Of a stretch of 64,000 bases of DNA, positions 53,232 to 61,290 are shown in pieces. Made by a program: the position numbers and the translations under genes. This DNA comes from Elusimicrobiota bacterium. Lineage in GTDB: Bacteria > Elusimicrobiota > Elusimicrobia > FEN-1173. Under the pieces are notes generated by a model. It was not told where the DNA came from, ran no database searches, and was given only the letters and a program-made list of their open reading frames with translations. Numbering within the stretch: position 1 is the stretch's first letter; each line of letters starts with the position of its first letter. The stretch lies in contig JADKCG010000011.1 of assembly GCA_016714745.1 (NCBI GenBank), positions 1 through 64,000 of the forward strand. Reading direction: 5' to 3'.

Positions 53232-53884
53232 TTGAGCAACCCCTGAAGCCGTTCATATTGAATATCGTATCGTCCCCTCGCCAAGAGGGGAGAACTGAAC
53301 TCAAAAACAGGTTCCCCCGCCCCGTCCAGACTCACCCGAGCCAACCGAACCACGTGTTGGCCCGGCGCACCGGTCCCCTTTGTCGAAGGATCAAAAAATT
53401 CCGATTGGACGGAATAGGTCAAAAGAAAATCCCGCACCGTTTGAACCTCCGCCTCTGTTAACCCCAGGGACTGGGCCATCCCGGCGCGATCGATTTCTTT
53501 TTCCGCACGGAGGAAGTGGGTCTCGAATTGTTCCTGTCCCATGCGCTGAATAACCGCCAGGGCCTCGCGCCCCTCCGAAATCACTTGCGCCGCCTCCGGG
53601 CGCGCCCCGCCAGAGAGGGTTTCATCGTTCAGCTCGTAAAACGAGGGAGAAAGTTTCGTTCTTGGATTGGGCTGGAAGCGAATCACTTTCCACTGGGCCT
53701 CTTTCGGATAAAGCAATTTCTCGAAAAGGGGATCGGTCTCCGCCTCTCGCACCAATTCCGCAATCTCTCGTTCCGACATTTTCAGGAGATTGACCGTCTG
53801 GAGCCGGGCCAATAGAGTTCCATGCGCCTGTAGCGAGGCTCGGGGTTTGACCGCAAGATGGGGAGGGCGTGGCTTTTTATCCAT
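53226..53884 (-). CDS. Divergent sigma-54 (RpoN)-like protein, N-terminal part
   Basis: Begins MDKKPRPPHLAVKPRASLQ, then AHGTLLARLQTVNLLKMSER and EIAELVREAETDPLFEKLL, like the sigma-54 activator-interacting region (Q/L-rich helices ending in NPLLE-type motif). The middle has LTEAEVQTVRDFLLTYS. It is shorter and much diverged from standard RpoN, so it may be a dedicated regulator rather than the housekeeping sigma-54. A promoter with a good -35/-10 pair lies directly upstream. Alternative: an unrelated helix-turn-helix regulator. Confidence 0.6.
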
Positions 53885-53896
53885 AGCGCTTTCCTT

Positions 53897-53925
53897 AGTG
53901 TAAGTGCTAAAGAGAAATATTTCAA
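53897..53925 (-). promoter_or_regulatory. Sigma70-type promoter of the RpoN-like/pilin operon
   Basis: TTGAAA (53920-53925), 17-base spacer, TACACT (53897-53902); the ATG at 53884 has AAGGAAA as ribosome binding site. Confidence 0.6.
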
Positions 53926-53976
53926 GGCTTTTTCGCGCAAGGAATAAAATTGTTCGGATATTAAAACATAAAACCC

Positions 53977-54005
53977 TTGACAGAAAATGGCTTATCTGTT
54001 AGATA
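53977..54005 (+). promoter_or_regulatory. Possible promoter of the M23 peptidase/bactofilin operon
   Basis: A perfect TTGACA (53977-53982) with TAGATA (54000-54005) after 17 bases. The -10 is weak. The peptidase ATG is at 54047. Confidence 0.45.
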
Positions 54006-54046
54006 TGAGTATGTATATAGAAACTCCCCCCCTGTGGAGGTTTTTG

Positions 54047-55009
54047 ATGGCCCGCTTGTGGCGCCGATGGCGAAAAGAAGCCAATCGGCGCATGACCATA
54101 ATGGTGATCCCCCATGGGGTTTCCCGTCCGCGACAAATTTCTCTCCCGTTGCCGTTCCTGGCCCTTCTTTTCGTCTCCTGGACAGCGCTCACGGCCTGGG
54201 CGGGTTTTGCCGCCTCCGACCGATTCGATTATTGGCGCGCCAAGGTCAACAGCCATTTTCTCCAGATGAAACTCGCCTACTTGAACAATCAGGTGAACGA
54301 ATCCCGCGCCATGCTCGACGAAGTGAAAAGCCTGGAAACAGAGTTACGCGCCATGCTCAGGCTTGGCAGTCGGGACGCGATCATCCAAACAGAAACCGCG
54401 CCTTCCTCCGATTCCGCGGACCGATCATTGGGAGGGCCTTCGGTTGACGACGCGAAAGCCCTGGAACGTTTGCTGGAATCCAAGAACACGGACATGAGTT
54501 TTGAGGAAATGGCCCACGAGATCCGGACCCTTCGCTCCGAAGCCAAAATGCGGATCGCCAGTTCCCGCCGGTTGGGTGACCAAATAACGACGGAACGTCA
54601 AGTTTACCGAACGACGCCGAACCTGTGGCCGGTGTCGGGGTATCTCACGTCCCATTTCGGGTCCCGCCTCTCCCCCATTGATGGTTTTCGGGAATCCCAC
54701 CAAGGCATGGACATCGCCGGCCCCGCCGGATCTTCCATCCGCTCCACAGCCGACGGGGTGGTGAAACTCGCGGGATGGGCGGGAGGCTACGGGAACGTGG
54801 TGGTAATCGACCACGGGCTTGGTTATTCCACCCGCTACGGGCATAACCGACAACTTTTCGTTAAGACCGGCGACCGAGTCAAACGCGGCCAAGTGATTGC
54901 CCTCATGGGCCAAACGGGAAGAGCCACGGGCCCCCATTGTCATTATGAAGTGTGGTATAATGGCCGCGCTATGAACCCCGCGCGATTCCTCAAAAAGCAC
55001 GCCTCCTGA
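54047..55009 (+). CDS. Membrane-anchored M23 (LytM) family peptidase
   Basis: 320 residues. Cytoplasmic basic tail, membrane helix at about 33-54, periplasmic coiled coil (about 65-110 and 140-190), and a C-terminal LytM domain. The zinc site is complete: His/Asp in SHQGMDIAGPAGS, His in TRYGH, and HxH in GPHCHYEVWY, so it should cleave peptidoglycan cross-bridges. ATG 54047 is chosen over 53987 because GGAGG lies 6 bases upstream. Its TGA overlaps the bactofilin ATG, the classic LmdC-bactofilin pairing that shapes cell curvature or local wall growth in other bacteria. Confidence 0.92.
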   Translation: MARLWRRWRKEANRRMTIMVIPHGVSRPRQISLPLPFLALLFVSWTALTAWAGFAASDRFDYWRAKVNSHFLQMKLAYLNNQVNESRAMLDEVKSLETELRAMLRLGSRDAIIQTETAPSSDSADRSLGGPSVDDAKALERLLESKNTDMSFEEMAHEIRTLRSEAKMRIASSRRLGDQITTERQVYRTTPNLWPVSGYLTSHFGSRLSPIDGFRESHQGMDIAGPAGSSIRSTADGVVKLAGWAGGYGNVVVIDHGLGYSTRYGHNRQLFVKTGDRVKRGQVIALMGQTGRATGPHCHYEVWYNGRAMNPARFLKKHAS

Positions 55010-55413
55010 TGTTTGGCAAAAAAGACATCGACACCACCCACATGGAAACCATCATTGGTCCGGACACGCGTTTTATGGGAAACATCCGGTCCAAGGGGTT
55101 CGTCCGCATTGACGGCGCCGTGGAAGGCGGCGTTTCGGCGGAAGGGGTGATCTTGGGCGAAAAAGGGAGCATCAGCGGAGACATCCTCGCGAAAGTGGTT
55201 TTTATTTCCGGAAAAGTCACGGGAAACGTCACGGCCGCGCATTCTCTTGAACTTCAACCCAAAGGCCAGATCCGGGGAGATCTCAAGACCGCGCAACTCT
55301 CCATTGCTGACGGCGCCCTCTTCGAAGGCCATTGCCTGATGACCGCCGAAAAAATCGGCGAGGTGGCATGGGATGAAGGTCTTCAACAAAATCCCGCCGC
55401 TTCCCCCTCTTGA
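55009..55413 (+). CDS. Bactofilin
   Basis: 134 residues. A short N-terminal tail (MFGKKDIDTTHMETIIGPDT) is followed by the bactofilin right-handed beta-helix with regular ~18-residue rungs (RFMGNIRSKGFVRIDGAVEG, GSISGDILAKVVFISGKVTG). Forms non-nucleotide cytoskeletal filaments at the membrane that localise wall enzymes. Starts in a one-base overlap (TGATG) with the M23 peptidase gene. Confidence 0.93.
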   Translation: MFGKKDIDTTHMETIIGPDTRFMGNIRSKGFVRIDGAVEGGVSAEGVILGEKGSISGDILAKVVFISGKVTGNVTAAHSLELQPKGQIRGDLKTAQLSIADGALFEGHCLMTAEKIGEVAWDEGLQQNPAASPS

Positions 55414-55422
55414 GCCCCCACA

Positions 55423-56178
55423 ATGAATTGGTTTCATAAGAATAGAAAAAAGATCTTTTTGTTTGTGATCGCGATTTTCGTGATCGGCTCTTTTGCGGGG
55501 TTCGGAAGCTATTTTTTAACCCAATCCCCCTTTGACGCCGCCATTCAGGTCAACGGCCGGAAAATCCCTTACAAACAATTTGAAAGCCTCTATCAACGGG
55601 TCATTGAAGAACAGCGGCAGAGATCTCCCGACCCCTTGACCGATCCTCAACGGGAATATATCAAACGCCAGGTGGTCCAGTCCCTCGTTCAAGAAGAAGT
55701 CTTTTTGATGGAAGCGGAAAAATTGGGCATCCATGCGACGGATGCGGAATTGGCTCAGGTGATCCAGAGCATTCCGGTTTTTCAACGGGAGGGCCGTTTT
55801 GATGTTCGGACCTACCAAGAAATACTGGGACGGCTCCGTCTGCGGGTGGAAGATTTTGAAGCGGAACAGCGGCGCCAACTGAAGGTCCAGAAAGCTCAGT
55901 TCGTGATGGCGTCGGGCGTCAAACTTTCCTCTCTCGAGATTCCCGCCAAAGTCCAAGCGGCCTTGGCCCAAGCCAAAGAAGAGGACCGGAAAAAGATGCT
56001 GGAGAACATGGACGGATTCCGCGAAAACCTTCGTCGGCAAGAAGTCCAGGCGTGTCTCCAAGAATGGTACGGCGACATCAACACCAGGCTGAAAGTTAAA
56101 GTGCTCTTGAATAAGTTGGAACCCGGCCCCAAGCCCTCCACACCCGCCGTTCCCACCCCCACTGCCCCCCTCAATTAG
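55423..56178 (+). CDS. PpiD/SurA-like periplasmic chaperone lacking a PPIase domain
   Basis: 251 residues. N-terminal membrane anchor (IFLFVIAIFVIGSFAGFGSYF), then the SurA_N/PpiD chaperone region (DAAIQVNGRKIPYKQFESLY, VVQSLVQEEVFLMEAEKLG, DAELAQVIQSIPVFQ, FDVRTYQEILGRLRL). Where a parvulin isomerase domain would come, the protein instead ends in a Lys/Gln-rich helix and a Pro-rich tail. Likely assists folding of envelope proteins. Third gene of the M23-bactofilin unit; its TAG stop lies at the edge of a repeat. Confidence 0.75.
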   Translation: MNWFHKNRKKIFLFVIAIFVIGSFAGFGSYFLTQSPFDAAIQVNGRKIPYKQFESLYQRVIEEQRQRSPDPLTDPQREYIKRQVVQSLVQEEVFLMEAEKLGIHATDAELAQVIQSIPVFQREGRFDVRTYQEILGRLRLRVEDFEAEQRRQLKVQKAQFVMASGVKLSSLEIPAKVQAALAQAKEEDRKKMLENMDGFRENLRRQEVQACLQEWYGDINTRLKVKVLLNKLEPGPKPSTPAVPTPTAPLN

Positions 56179-56280
56179 CCGGGATTCCCCGGTTGGCGAG
56201 GGGCTACCGTCGACAGGGTCCGCAACAGAATTTTCCAGCCCTCCCGGACGGAAATGCTCAGTCAACTTAAATTTTCAGGT
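56176..56280 (-). repeat. Repeat family B, copy 2 (inverted)
   Basis: Reverse complement of the copy at 57034-57141, with CCGGGATTCCCCGGTT, CTACCGTCGACAGGGTCCG, TTTTCCAGCCCTCCCGG and GAAATGCTCAGTC in matching order. Together the two copies flank maf in opposite orientation. Confidence 0.8.
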
Positions 56281-56330
56281 GAGGTTCTGCTCGCCCCCTC
56301 CCCCCAGGGAAGGAGCGACGATCAATATTG

Positions 56331-56954
56331 TCATCGAATACTTTTACGCTTTCTGATGGAAGAAAAGGAATATCCCGCCTTTATCGCTTTTGTCATCAAT
56401 TCCCGCACCCCCCGACGAGGAAGTCCCACCACGTTATCGAAATCTCCGATGTGTTCTGTCACAAAGGGATTGCCTTTGGCCTGGGCGGCGTAGGCGCCGG
56501 CTTTGTCGTGGTTTTTCCCGGACAAACGGGCGAGGGTTTCAGCTGAGAATGCGCGCATTTTGACACGCGTTCGGTAAACCCCCGTCCATACCCGGTTGCC
56601 GGGACGTACCGTGAAGGCCAACCCAGTGTAAACCACGTGCCATTTCCCAGTCAATTCGGAAAGAATCCGATGGGCATCCGCTCGATTCACAGGTTTGCCG
56701 TAGATTTTTCCCCGTCGAACAACGGCGGTGTCGGCCCCCAACACCCCCCCACACTTTACCCGCCGTGCCACAGCCAGGGCCTTTCGCCGCGCCAACCCTA
56801 TGACATAACGCCGAACATCCGCCCCCCGCCGCGGAGCGGGTTCGGGCACGCCGCTTTCAATGACCCGAAACCGAGGGACAACCCCCCGTAACAAGATCTT
56901 TCGCCGGGGCGACCCCGACGCTAAAATAAAAGGCAACGCGACGGTGCGATCCAT
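56331..56954 (-). CDS. maf: Maf-like nucleoside triphosphate pyrophosphatase
   Basis: 207 residues from ATG 56954; the ORF stays open upstream only through the neighbouring repeat. Hydrolyses non-canonical or modified NTPs (dTTP/UTP-type or m7GTP-type, not distinguishable here). Signature LASGSPRRKILL at the start, then GADTAV with the catalytic acid, GKPVNRADAHRIL and KAGAYAAQAKG. The C-terminus is slightly extended and basic (SFSSIRKRKSIR). Flanked by inverted copies of repeat family B. Confidence 0.9.
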   Translation of the reverse strand: MDRTVALPFILASGSPRRKILLRGVVPRFRVIESGVPEPAPRRGADVRRYVIGLARRKALAVARRVKCGGVLGADTAVVRRGKIYGKPVNRADAHRILSELTGKWHVVYTGLAFTVRPGNRVWTGVYRTRVKMRAFSAETLARLSGKNHDKAGAYAAQAKGNPFVTEHIGDFDNVVGLPRRGVRELMTKAIKAGYSFSSIRKRKSIR

Positions 56955-57033
56955 GTTCCCGTGGCCCACCTCCACTATTGAATGACCGTCAAGCGCTTCG
57001 TGGCGCGAACTTTCTCTCCCGCCTTTTCGGCTT

Positions 57034-57141
57034 AACCTGAAATTTTCAGCGGACTGAGCATTTCCTTCCGGGAGGGTTGGAAAATTCTGTTTCGGACCCT
57101 GCCGACGGTAGTCCTGTGCCAACCGGGGAATCCCGGTTAAA
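57034..57141 (+). repeat. Repeat family B, copy 3
   Basis: Contains TGAGCATTTCCTTCCGGGAG, GGACCCTGCCGACGGTAG and the hairpin ACCGGG-GAAT-CCCGGT. Inverted relative to 56176-56280. It supplies the TAA stop of the small secreted protein (57137-57139). Confidence 0.8.
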
Positions 57142-57406
57142 TGGTCCACATAGAGCTTCCGGACGGCAGGCCTCCGGTGTTCCAACGAAGTTCGTGACCC
57201 CATTTTCCCTCCGACGTTCGAACGGGGGATGGCGCGTCGGGCTCAAAAACGACGTCGCCGGCCAACCCCAGGGCCCGCGACGTTTTAAAACGGACGATCA
57301 CTTCGTTGAGCACACGGGCTGATTCTCCAGACAAAGGACTCTTCCGATCCCCCCCGGCAAAGGCGGGAAACGAAATAAAAACAGAAGCCGCCACCCCCAA
57401 ACTCAT
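57137..57406 (-). CDS. Small secreted protein of unknown function
   Basis: 89 residues with a short signal peptide (MSLGVAASVFISFPAFA). The mature part has one predicted helix (SGESARVLNEVIVRFKTSRA) and a beta-like tail. The start follows the cutA stop by 4 bp, with AGAGGAT upstream, so it is probably the last gene of the GAF-cutA unit. Its final codons and stop come from a dispersed repeat, so the original C-terminus may have been different. No family recognised. Confidence 0.5.
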   Translation of the reverse strand: MSLGVAASVFISFPAFAGGDRKSPLSGESARVLNEVIVRFKTSRALGLAGDVVFEPDAPSPVRTSEGKWGHELRWNTGGLPSGSSMWTI

Positions 57407-57410
57407 TTTT

Positions 57411-57749
57411 TTATGGGGATCCTCTCACTGGTTTGACAGAATTCGAAAGCCAGGACAAATAGGAAGCGTTCCCCCCTCGGACAGGCAGGGCAACGATCTC
57501 CGGAACAGTATAGGGGTGGAGGATTTTGACACGCCGCATTAAAGCGGGGAGACGAGCCCGGGTGGTTTTGGCGAGAAGCAGATGTTCCACTGATTTTTCC
57601 AATTTCCCCTGCCACCGGTAAAGAGAGCGCACTCCCACGATGTTCACGCAAGCGGCCAACCGTTCGGCCACCAATGACGCCGCCAACCGACGGGACACCC
57701 TCGCGTTCGGAGCCGTCATCAAAACAACGACGACGGCGGTCCGCGTCAT
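57411..57749 (-). CDS. cutA: CutA-like protein (PII-like trimeric fold)
   Basis: 112 residues. Characteristic stretch AERLAACVNIVGVRSLYRWQGKLEKS and a C-terminal HPYTVPEIVALPVRGGNASYLSWL. CutA proteins are trimeric and linked to divalent metal tolerance; the molecular function is unsettled. The start overlaps the stop of the GAF/HD-GYP-like gene by four bases. Confidence 0.93.
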   Translation of the reverse strand: MTRTAVVVVLMTAPNARVSRRLAASLVAERLAACVNIVGVRSLYRWQGKLEKSVEHLLLAKTTRARLPALMRRVKILHPYTVPEIVALPVRGGNASYLSWLSNSVKPVRGSP

Positions 57750-59618
57750 GACAATCGCAAGCCCCCGCGCTCGAGACGAAACAGGATGGCCACGCAGGCG
57801 GGATCAAACTGTTTGCCGGCACACCCCTCGATTTCTTTCAGGGCCACATCGGTCGGAAGGGCTTTTCGCCCCATCGCCCCCGAGACCAACCCGTCAAACG
57901 CGTCCATCACAGCGATCACGCGAGACCCGATCGGTATTTTTTCTCCTGATAATTTGTCCGGACTCCCCTGGCCGTCCCAGCGTTCGTGGATGTGGCGCAC
58001 GATCCGCGCCGGCCCCGCCAGGGCGGCAACGCCAGCCAACGCCTCGGAACTCAGACGGGGAACGCTGTAGAGGAGATCCCGATCTTTGGGCAAAAGCTCT
58101 CCCTGTTTGAACAACACCTCCGCGGGCAAGACGACTTTCCCCACATTAAACAGCAGTGTCGCCCATTCCGCTTCCCGCTGTTCCGTGGGTGACCAGGCCA
58201 ACGTCTCCCCGGCGGCCCCCACCCGACGGAGAAGGCGTTCGGCCCTCCCCCCCGGAGAGGAACCTCGAGTTTCAATCAAGTCGGCCACGGCCGCCAACGC
58301 CCCCCGAGCGACGTCGCGCAGATTTTGATGAATGAGCACCTTCTCCACCGCCGCCGCCCCCAACAGAGACAGACCGGCAAAAGCCGCCGCGTCGTCGGAA
58401 GAAAACGGCCGCCCGTCTTTGCGGTTGATGGCCTCGATCACCCCCACCAACCGTCCGTGGGAGGACAAGGGCCCCGCGAGGATGGAGCGTGACAGAATCC
58501 CCGGCACCTCATCGATGGATTTGGAAAAACGATCTTCCCGCGTCACATCCTCGACTTGGACCAGTTCCATGCGGTCCGCGGCAGACCCAGCCAGCCCTTC
58601 GCCTTTCTTGAACGAAACAGGAACCGCGTCTCCCGGGACCGCGTTCGCGGTTGAAAATCCGAGGGTGAAACATTCCGTTCGTTCGTCCCAAAGAAAAATT
58701 TGCAGGGCCTGGGCCTCCACAAGCCGTGTGGCCAGTTCGGCAACGTTTTTCATCACTGTCGCTAGAGAGAGAGTGAAGGCGAAGGGTTCCACCGAATGGA
58801 GAAGCCGCATCATTTGTTGGGACGGAGTTGTCGCTTCCACTTGCGCTTTGGCCTGTTCCAACTCCTCGGAAAGAGTTTGGACCCGCTGGGCGCTTTGGTC
58901 CCTGGCCTGCATGGCCGTTTCAAGCAGGGCTTTCATTTCGTGCAACTGGGCGTGCGCGTCCCGCGCGGCCCGGCGTGATTCCAACAGTTCTTCGGGAGAG
59001 GGCCCTGGAGAAGGAGGCGGGAGCGGTGGAGGAGGAACGGTCCCGGAGGGTCCCCGAACCCTGAACACATTTAAGAGGAGGGCGATCTGATGGGCGAGCC
59101 CCACAGCCAGTTCCATGTCTTGCGCGGAAAAGGTCCCCCGCGGGGTCTTGTTGAACAGTTCCAGCACCCCTTCCCGGCGGCTCTCCGTCTGAACAGGGAC
59201 CGCGAGAAGCGTGCGAACCTGATAGTTCACCGCGTCCGCCATTTCTTTTCGGAATGTCTGGCTTTTCGATACGTCCGGAAGGATCACCGGTTCTCGGCTC
59301 TGATACACCTGGCCGACAATGCCTTCCGTTAAGGGGACGCGGAACAGCCGGAGCGCTTTTTCTTTAGCGGTCACCTGAAGAGCCGGAAGGTTCGTCCAAC
59401 GGAGGGTGACAAAATCGAAGACTCCGCCCGTCTCATCCGCCAACGCGATCGCCCCCCGCGTCGGCGCCCACCAATTCCAACACTTTTCCGAGAACCTCAT
59501 AGAGGACATGTTCTTTAGGATGGGGGGAGGAAGAAAAAGAGGACAGGATATGAAACCCGGCGGTTTGGCGTTCCAGCGCTTTCACCGAATCAAATAAAAT
59601 TTCCCGAGCGCCCGGCAT
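57746..59618 (-). CDS. Two-GAF sensor protein with degenerate HD-GYP domain (N-terminal frameshift)
   Basis: About 624 residues after joining. First GAF domain (about 20-175; LVGADAGAIALADE, REPVILPDVSKSQTFRKEM), Pro-rich linker and coiled coil (about 180-240), second GAF (FSKSIDEVPGILSRSILAGP, LVGVIEAINRKDGRPFS), then an HD-GYP-like domain. The HD dyad is replaced (LLFNVGKVVLPAEVL where HDIGK is expected) and GYP reads GSP, though HERWDGQGSPDKLSGEKIP and DAFDGL remain. Phosphodiesterase activity is therefore doubtful. The frame shifts in the C6 run at 59452-59457 (one C too many); ATG 59618 has GGAG upstream. Confidence 0.8.
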
Positions 59619-59707
59619 TTAAACAACTCCCCGCTCTTCAGACAAAGGAGCGAACCCCATTAGGGGAGTGGACGGCAAACAGAACAGGTGAGGGCCATGG
59701 CGCCGTT

Positions 59708-59737
59708 ATTGTAGCGAAATTTTAAATAGGAATGCAA
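59708..59737 (-). promoter_or_regulatory. Possible promoter of the GAF/HD-GYP-cutA unit
   Basis: TACAAT (59708-59713, five of six matches) preceded after 18 bases by a weak TTGCAT (59732-59737). Start codon at 59618, giving a leader of about 85 bases. Confidence 0.4.
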
Positions 59738-59816
59738 AGAGAATTTCTTATTTCACCACAAAAAAGTGTGCGGGGGCAACGACACGAATGCAGGCCTTAT
59801 CAAAACCGCATTGGGG

Positions 59817-60332
59817 TTAACCCTTGAGAGCTTGTTTGTGACGACGGGCGTAGACTTGATATTGACGGGCGTTTTTTCGAAGATGGGATTTTTCTTTGGC
59901 GGTGAGGGGGCGGACCGTCCGGGCGGGACGCCCCAGAGCCAGGTGACCGGCCGGGACCCGCGTTCCCGGCGACACCAGGGACTTCGCGCCCACCAAAGCG
60001 CCTTTCCCGACGACAGAACGGCCTAAAAGGATAGCGCCCATGCCGATCAATGCGCCGTCGCCCACGCGACAGGAATGGAGGATCGCCCCGTGCCCCACCG
60101 TCACGTTTCGCCCCACCCATGTGGGAACACCGTGGTCCGTATGGACAACGACGTTGTCTTGAATATTGGATCCATCCCCCACCACGATTCTCTCAATGTC
60201 GCCCCGCAAAACCGCGCCCGGCCAAACGGACGTCCCCCCGCCCAGTCGAACATCGCCGATCACCTCGGCAGAAGGATGGACGAAGGCGGTCGCCGACAGG
60301 TGAGGGGCGGTCCGCCCAAGCGCGCGGATCAC
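59817..60332 (-). CDS. Gamma-carbonic anhydrase-like hexapeptide-repeat protein
   Basis: 171 residues. Left-handed beta-helix built from hexapeptide repeats (AEVIGDVRLGGGTSVWPGAV, GDGSNIQDNVVVHTD), with histidines in VVVHTDHG and VTVGHGAILHSC placed like the zinc ligands of the gamma-CA family (YrdA/PaaY-like). May hydrate CO2 or act as an acyl- or CoA-related hydrolase; assignment beyond family is open. The GTG start overlaps the argF stop by four bases, which could supply bicarbonate chemistry beside carbamoyl phosphate use, but that is speculation. Confidence 0.85.
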   Translation of the reverse strand: MIRALGRTAPHLSATAFVHPSAEVIGDVRLGGGTSVWPGAVLRGDIERIVVGDGSNIQDNVVVHTDHGVPTWVGRNVTVGHGAILHSCRVGDGALIGMGAILLGRSVVGKGALVGAKSLVSPGTRVPAGHLALGRPARTVRPLTAKEKSHLRKNARQYQVYARRHKQALKG

Positions 60333-61276
60333 GATTTTTTCGCCCGTCCTCCCAAGAATTTTTGGAGCACCGCTTTTTGAACATGCAAGCGGTTTTCCGC
60401 CTGCTGAAACACAACGGAGCGGGGTCCTTCCAGCACCACCGCCGTGATCTCTTCGTCCCGGTGCGCCGGCAAACAGTGGAGGACCACGGATTTGGGATGG
60501 GCACACTCCATCAACGATTCGTTGACCTGATACCGCTGGAAAATCTCCCGGCGTTTCTCGGCCTCCTCCTCTTGGCCCATCGACGTCCAGACATCGGTAT
60601 ACACTACATGCGCGCCCGTGACCGCCTCCCGCGGATCCTCCACGACTTTAACCCGCGCACCGGACCTCGTTGCGAGGACCACGGCTTGGCGTTGAAACTC
60701 TTTGGCGGGCTCATACCCGCGGGGGCAAGCGGCCGTAAAGCGAAGCCCTAAAAGCGCGGCCGCGAGCAACCAGGACTGAGCCATATTATTGCCGTCGCCG
60801 ACGTAGGCGATGTGAAGTTTCTTAAGACCCGCCGTGTTCTTCAACTGAAACGCCTCCATCACGGTGAGAAGGTCCGCCAGAACCTGGCAGGGATGCTCTT
60901 TATCCGTCAAGCCGTTGATCACGGGGACGTCCGCATAACGGGCCAAAATTTCCGCGTCTTCATGCCGGTGGGCGCGGATCATGATGCCGGCCAAGTAACG
61001 GGACAGGGTTCTGGCCGTATCCGCCAAGGTTTCTCCCCGTTTCAACTGAAGTTGTTGCTCGCTTAAGGTGAGCGCCAGCCCGCCCAACTCATACATGGCG
61101 ACAGCAAAGGACACGGCTGTGCGGGTGGAAGGTTTTTGAAAAATCATGCCGAGGCTCTTGCCCGCCAGCGAACGGGAAGGCGCGCGGCGCGATTTAAGAC
61201 GGGCGGCGATCGCCAAAATTTGAGCAATATCGGCGGCGGAAAGATCCGCCATGGAAAGAAAGTCTTTTGGGTTCAT
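60329..61276 (-). CDS. argF: Ornithine carbamoyltransferase
   Basis: 315 residues. Forms citrulline from ornithine and carbamoyl phosphate. Carbamoyl-phosphate loop STRT at 50-53 (QKPSTRTAVSFAVAM), MIRAHRH, HPCQVLADLLT, the ornithine-side DVWTSMG, and HCLPAHRDEE near the C-terminus. The ATG at 61276 has AAGGAAT upstream; a longer start at 61375 reads into tolB. No other arginine gene is in the window. Confidence 0.95.
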   Translation of the reverse strand: MNPKDFLSMADLSAADIAQILAIAARLKSRRAPSRSLAGKSLGMIFQKPSTRTAVSFAVAMYELGGLALTLSEQQLQLKRGETLADTARTLSRYLAGIMIRAHRHEDAEILARYADVPVINGLTDKEHPCQVLADLLTVMEAFQLKNTAGLKKLHIAYVGDGNNMAQSWLLAAALLGLRFTAACPRGYEPAKEFQRQAVVLATRSGARVKVVEDPREAVTGAHVVYTDVWTSMGQEEEAEKRREIFQRYQVNESLMECAHPKSVVLHCLPAHRDEEITAVVLEGPRSVVFQQAENRLHVQKAVLQKFLGGRAKKS

Positions 61277-61290
61277 AAAAATTCCTTTTA

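Noticed and set aside
2288..59457. Programmed ribosomal frameshifting or phase variation as the explanation for the broken frames
   Set aside because: Too many genes are affected, several are essential housekeeping genes, the tracts are short (2-8 bases), and no slippery-site plus pseudoknot pattern was evident.
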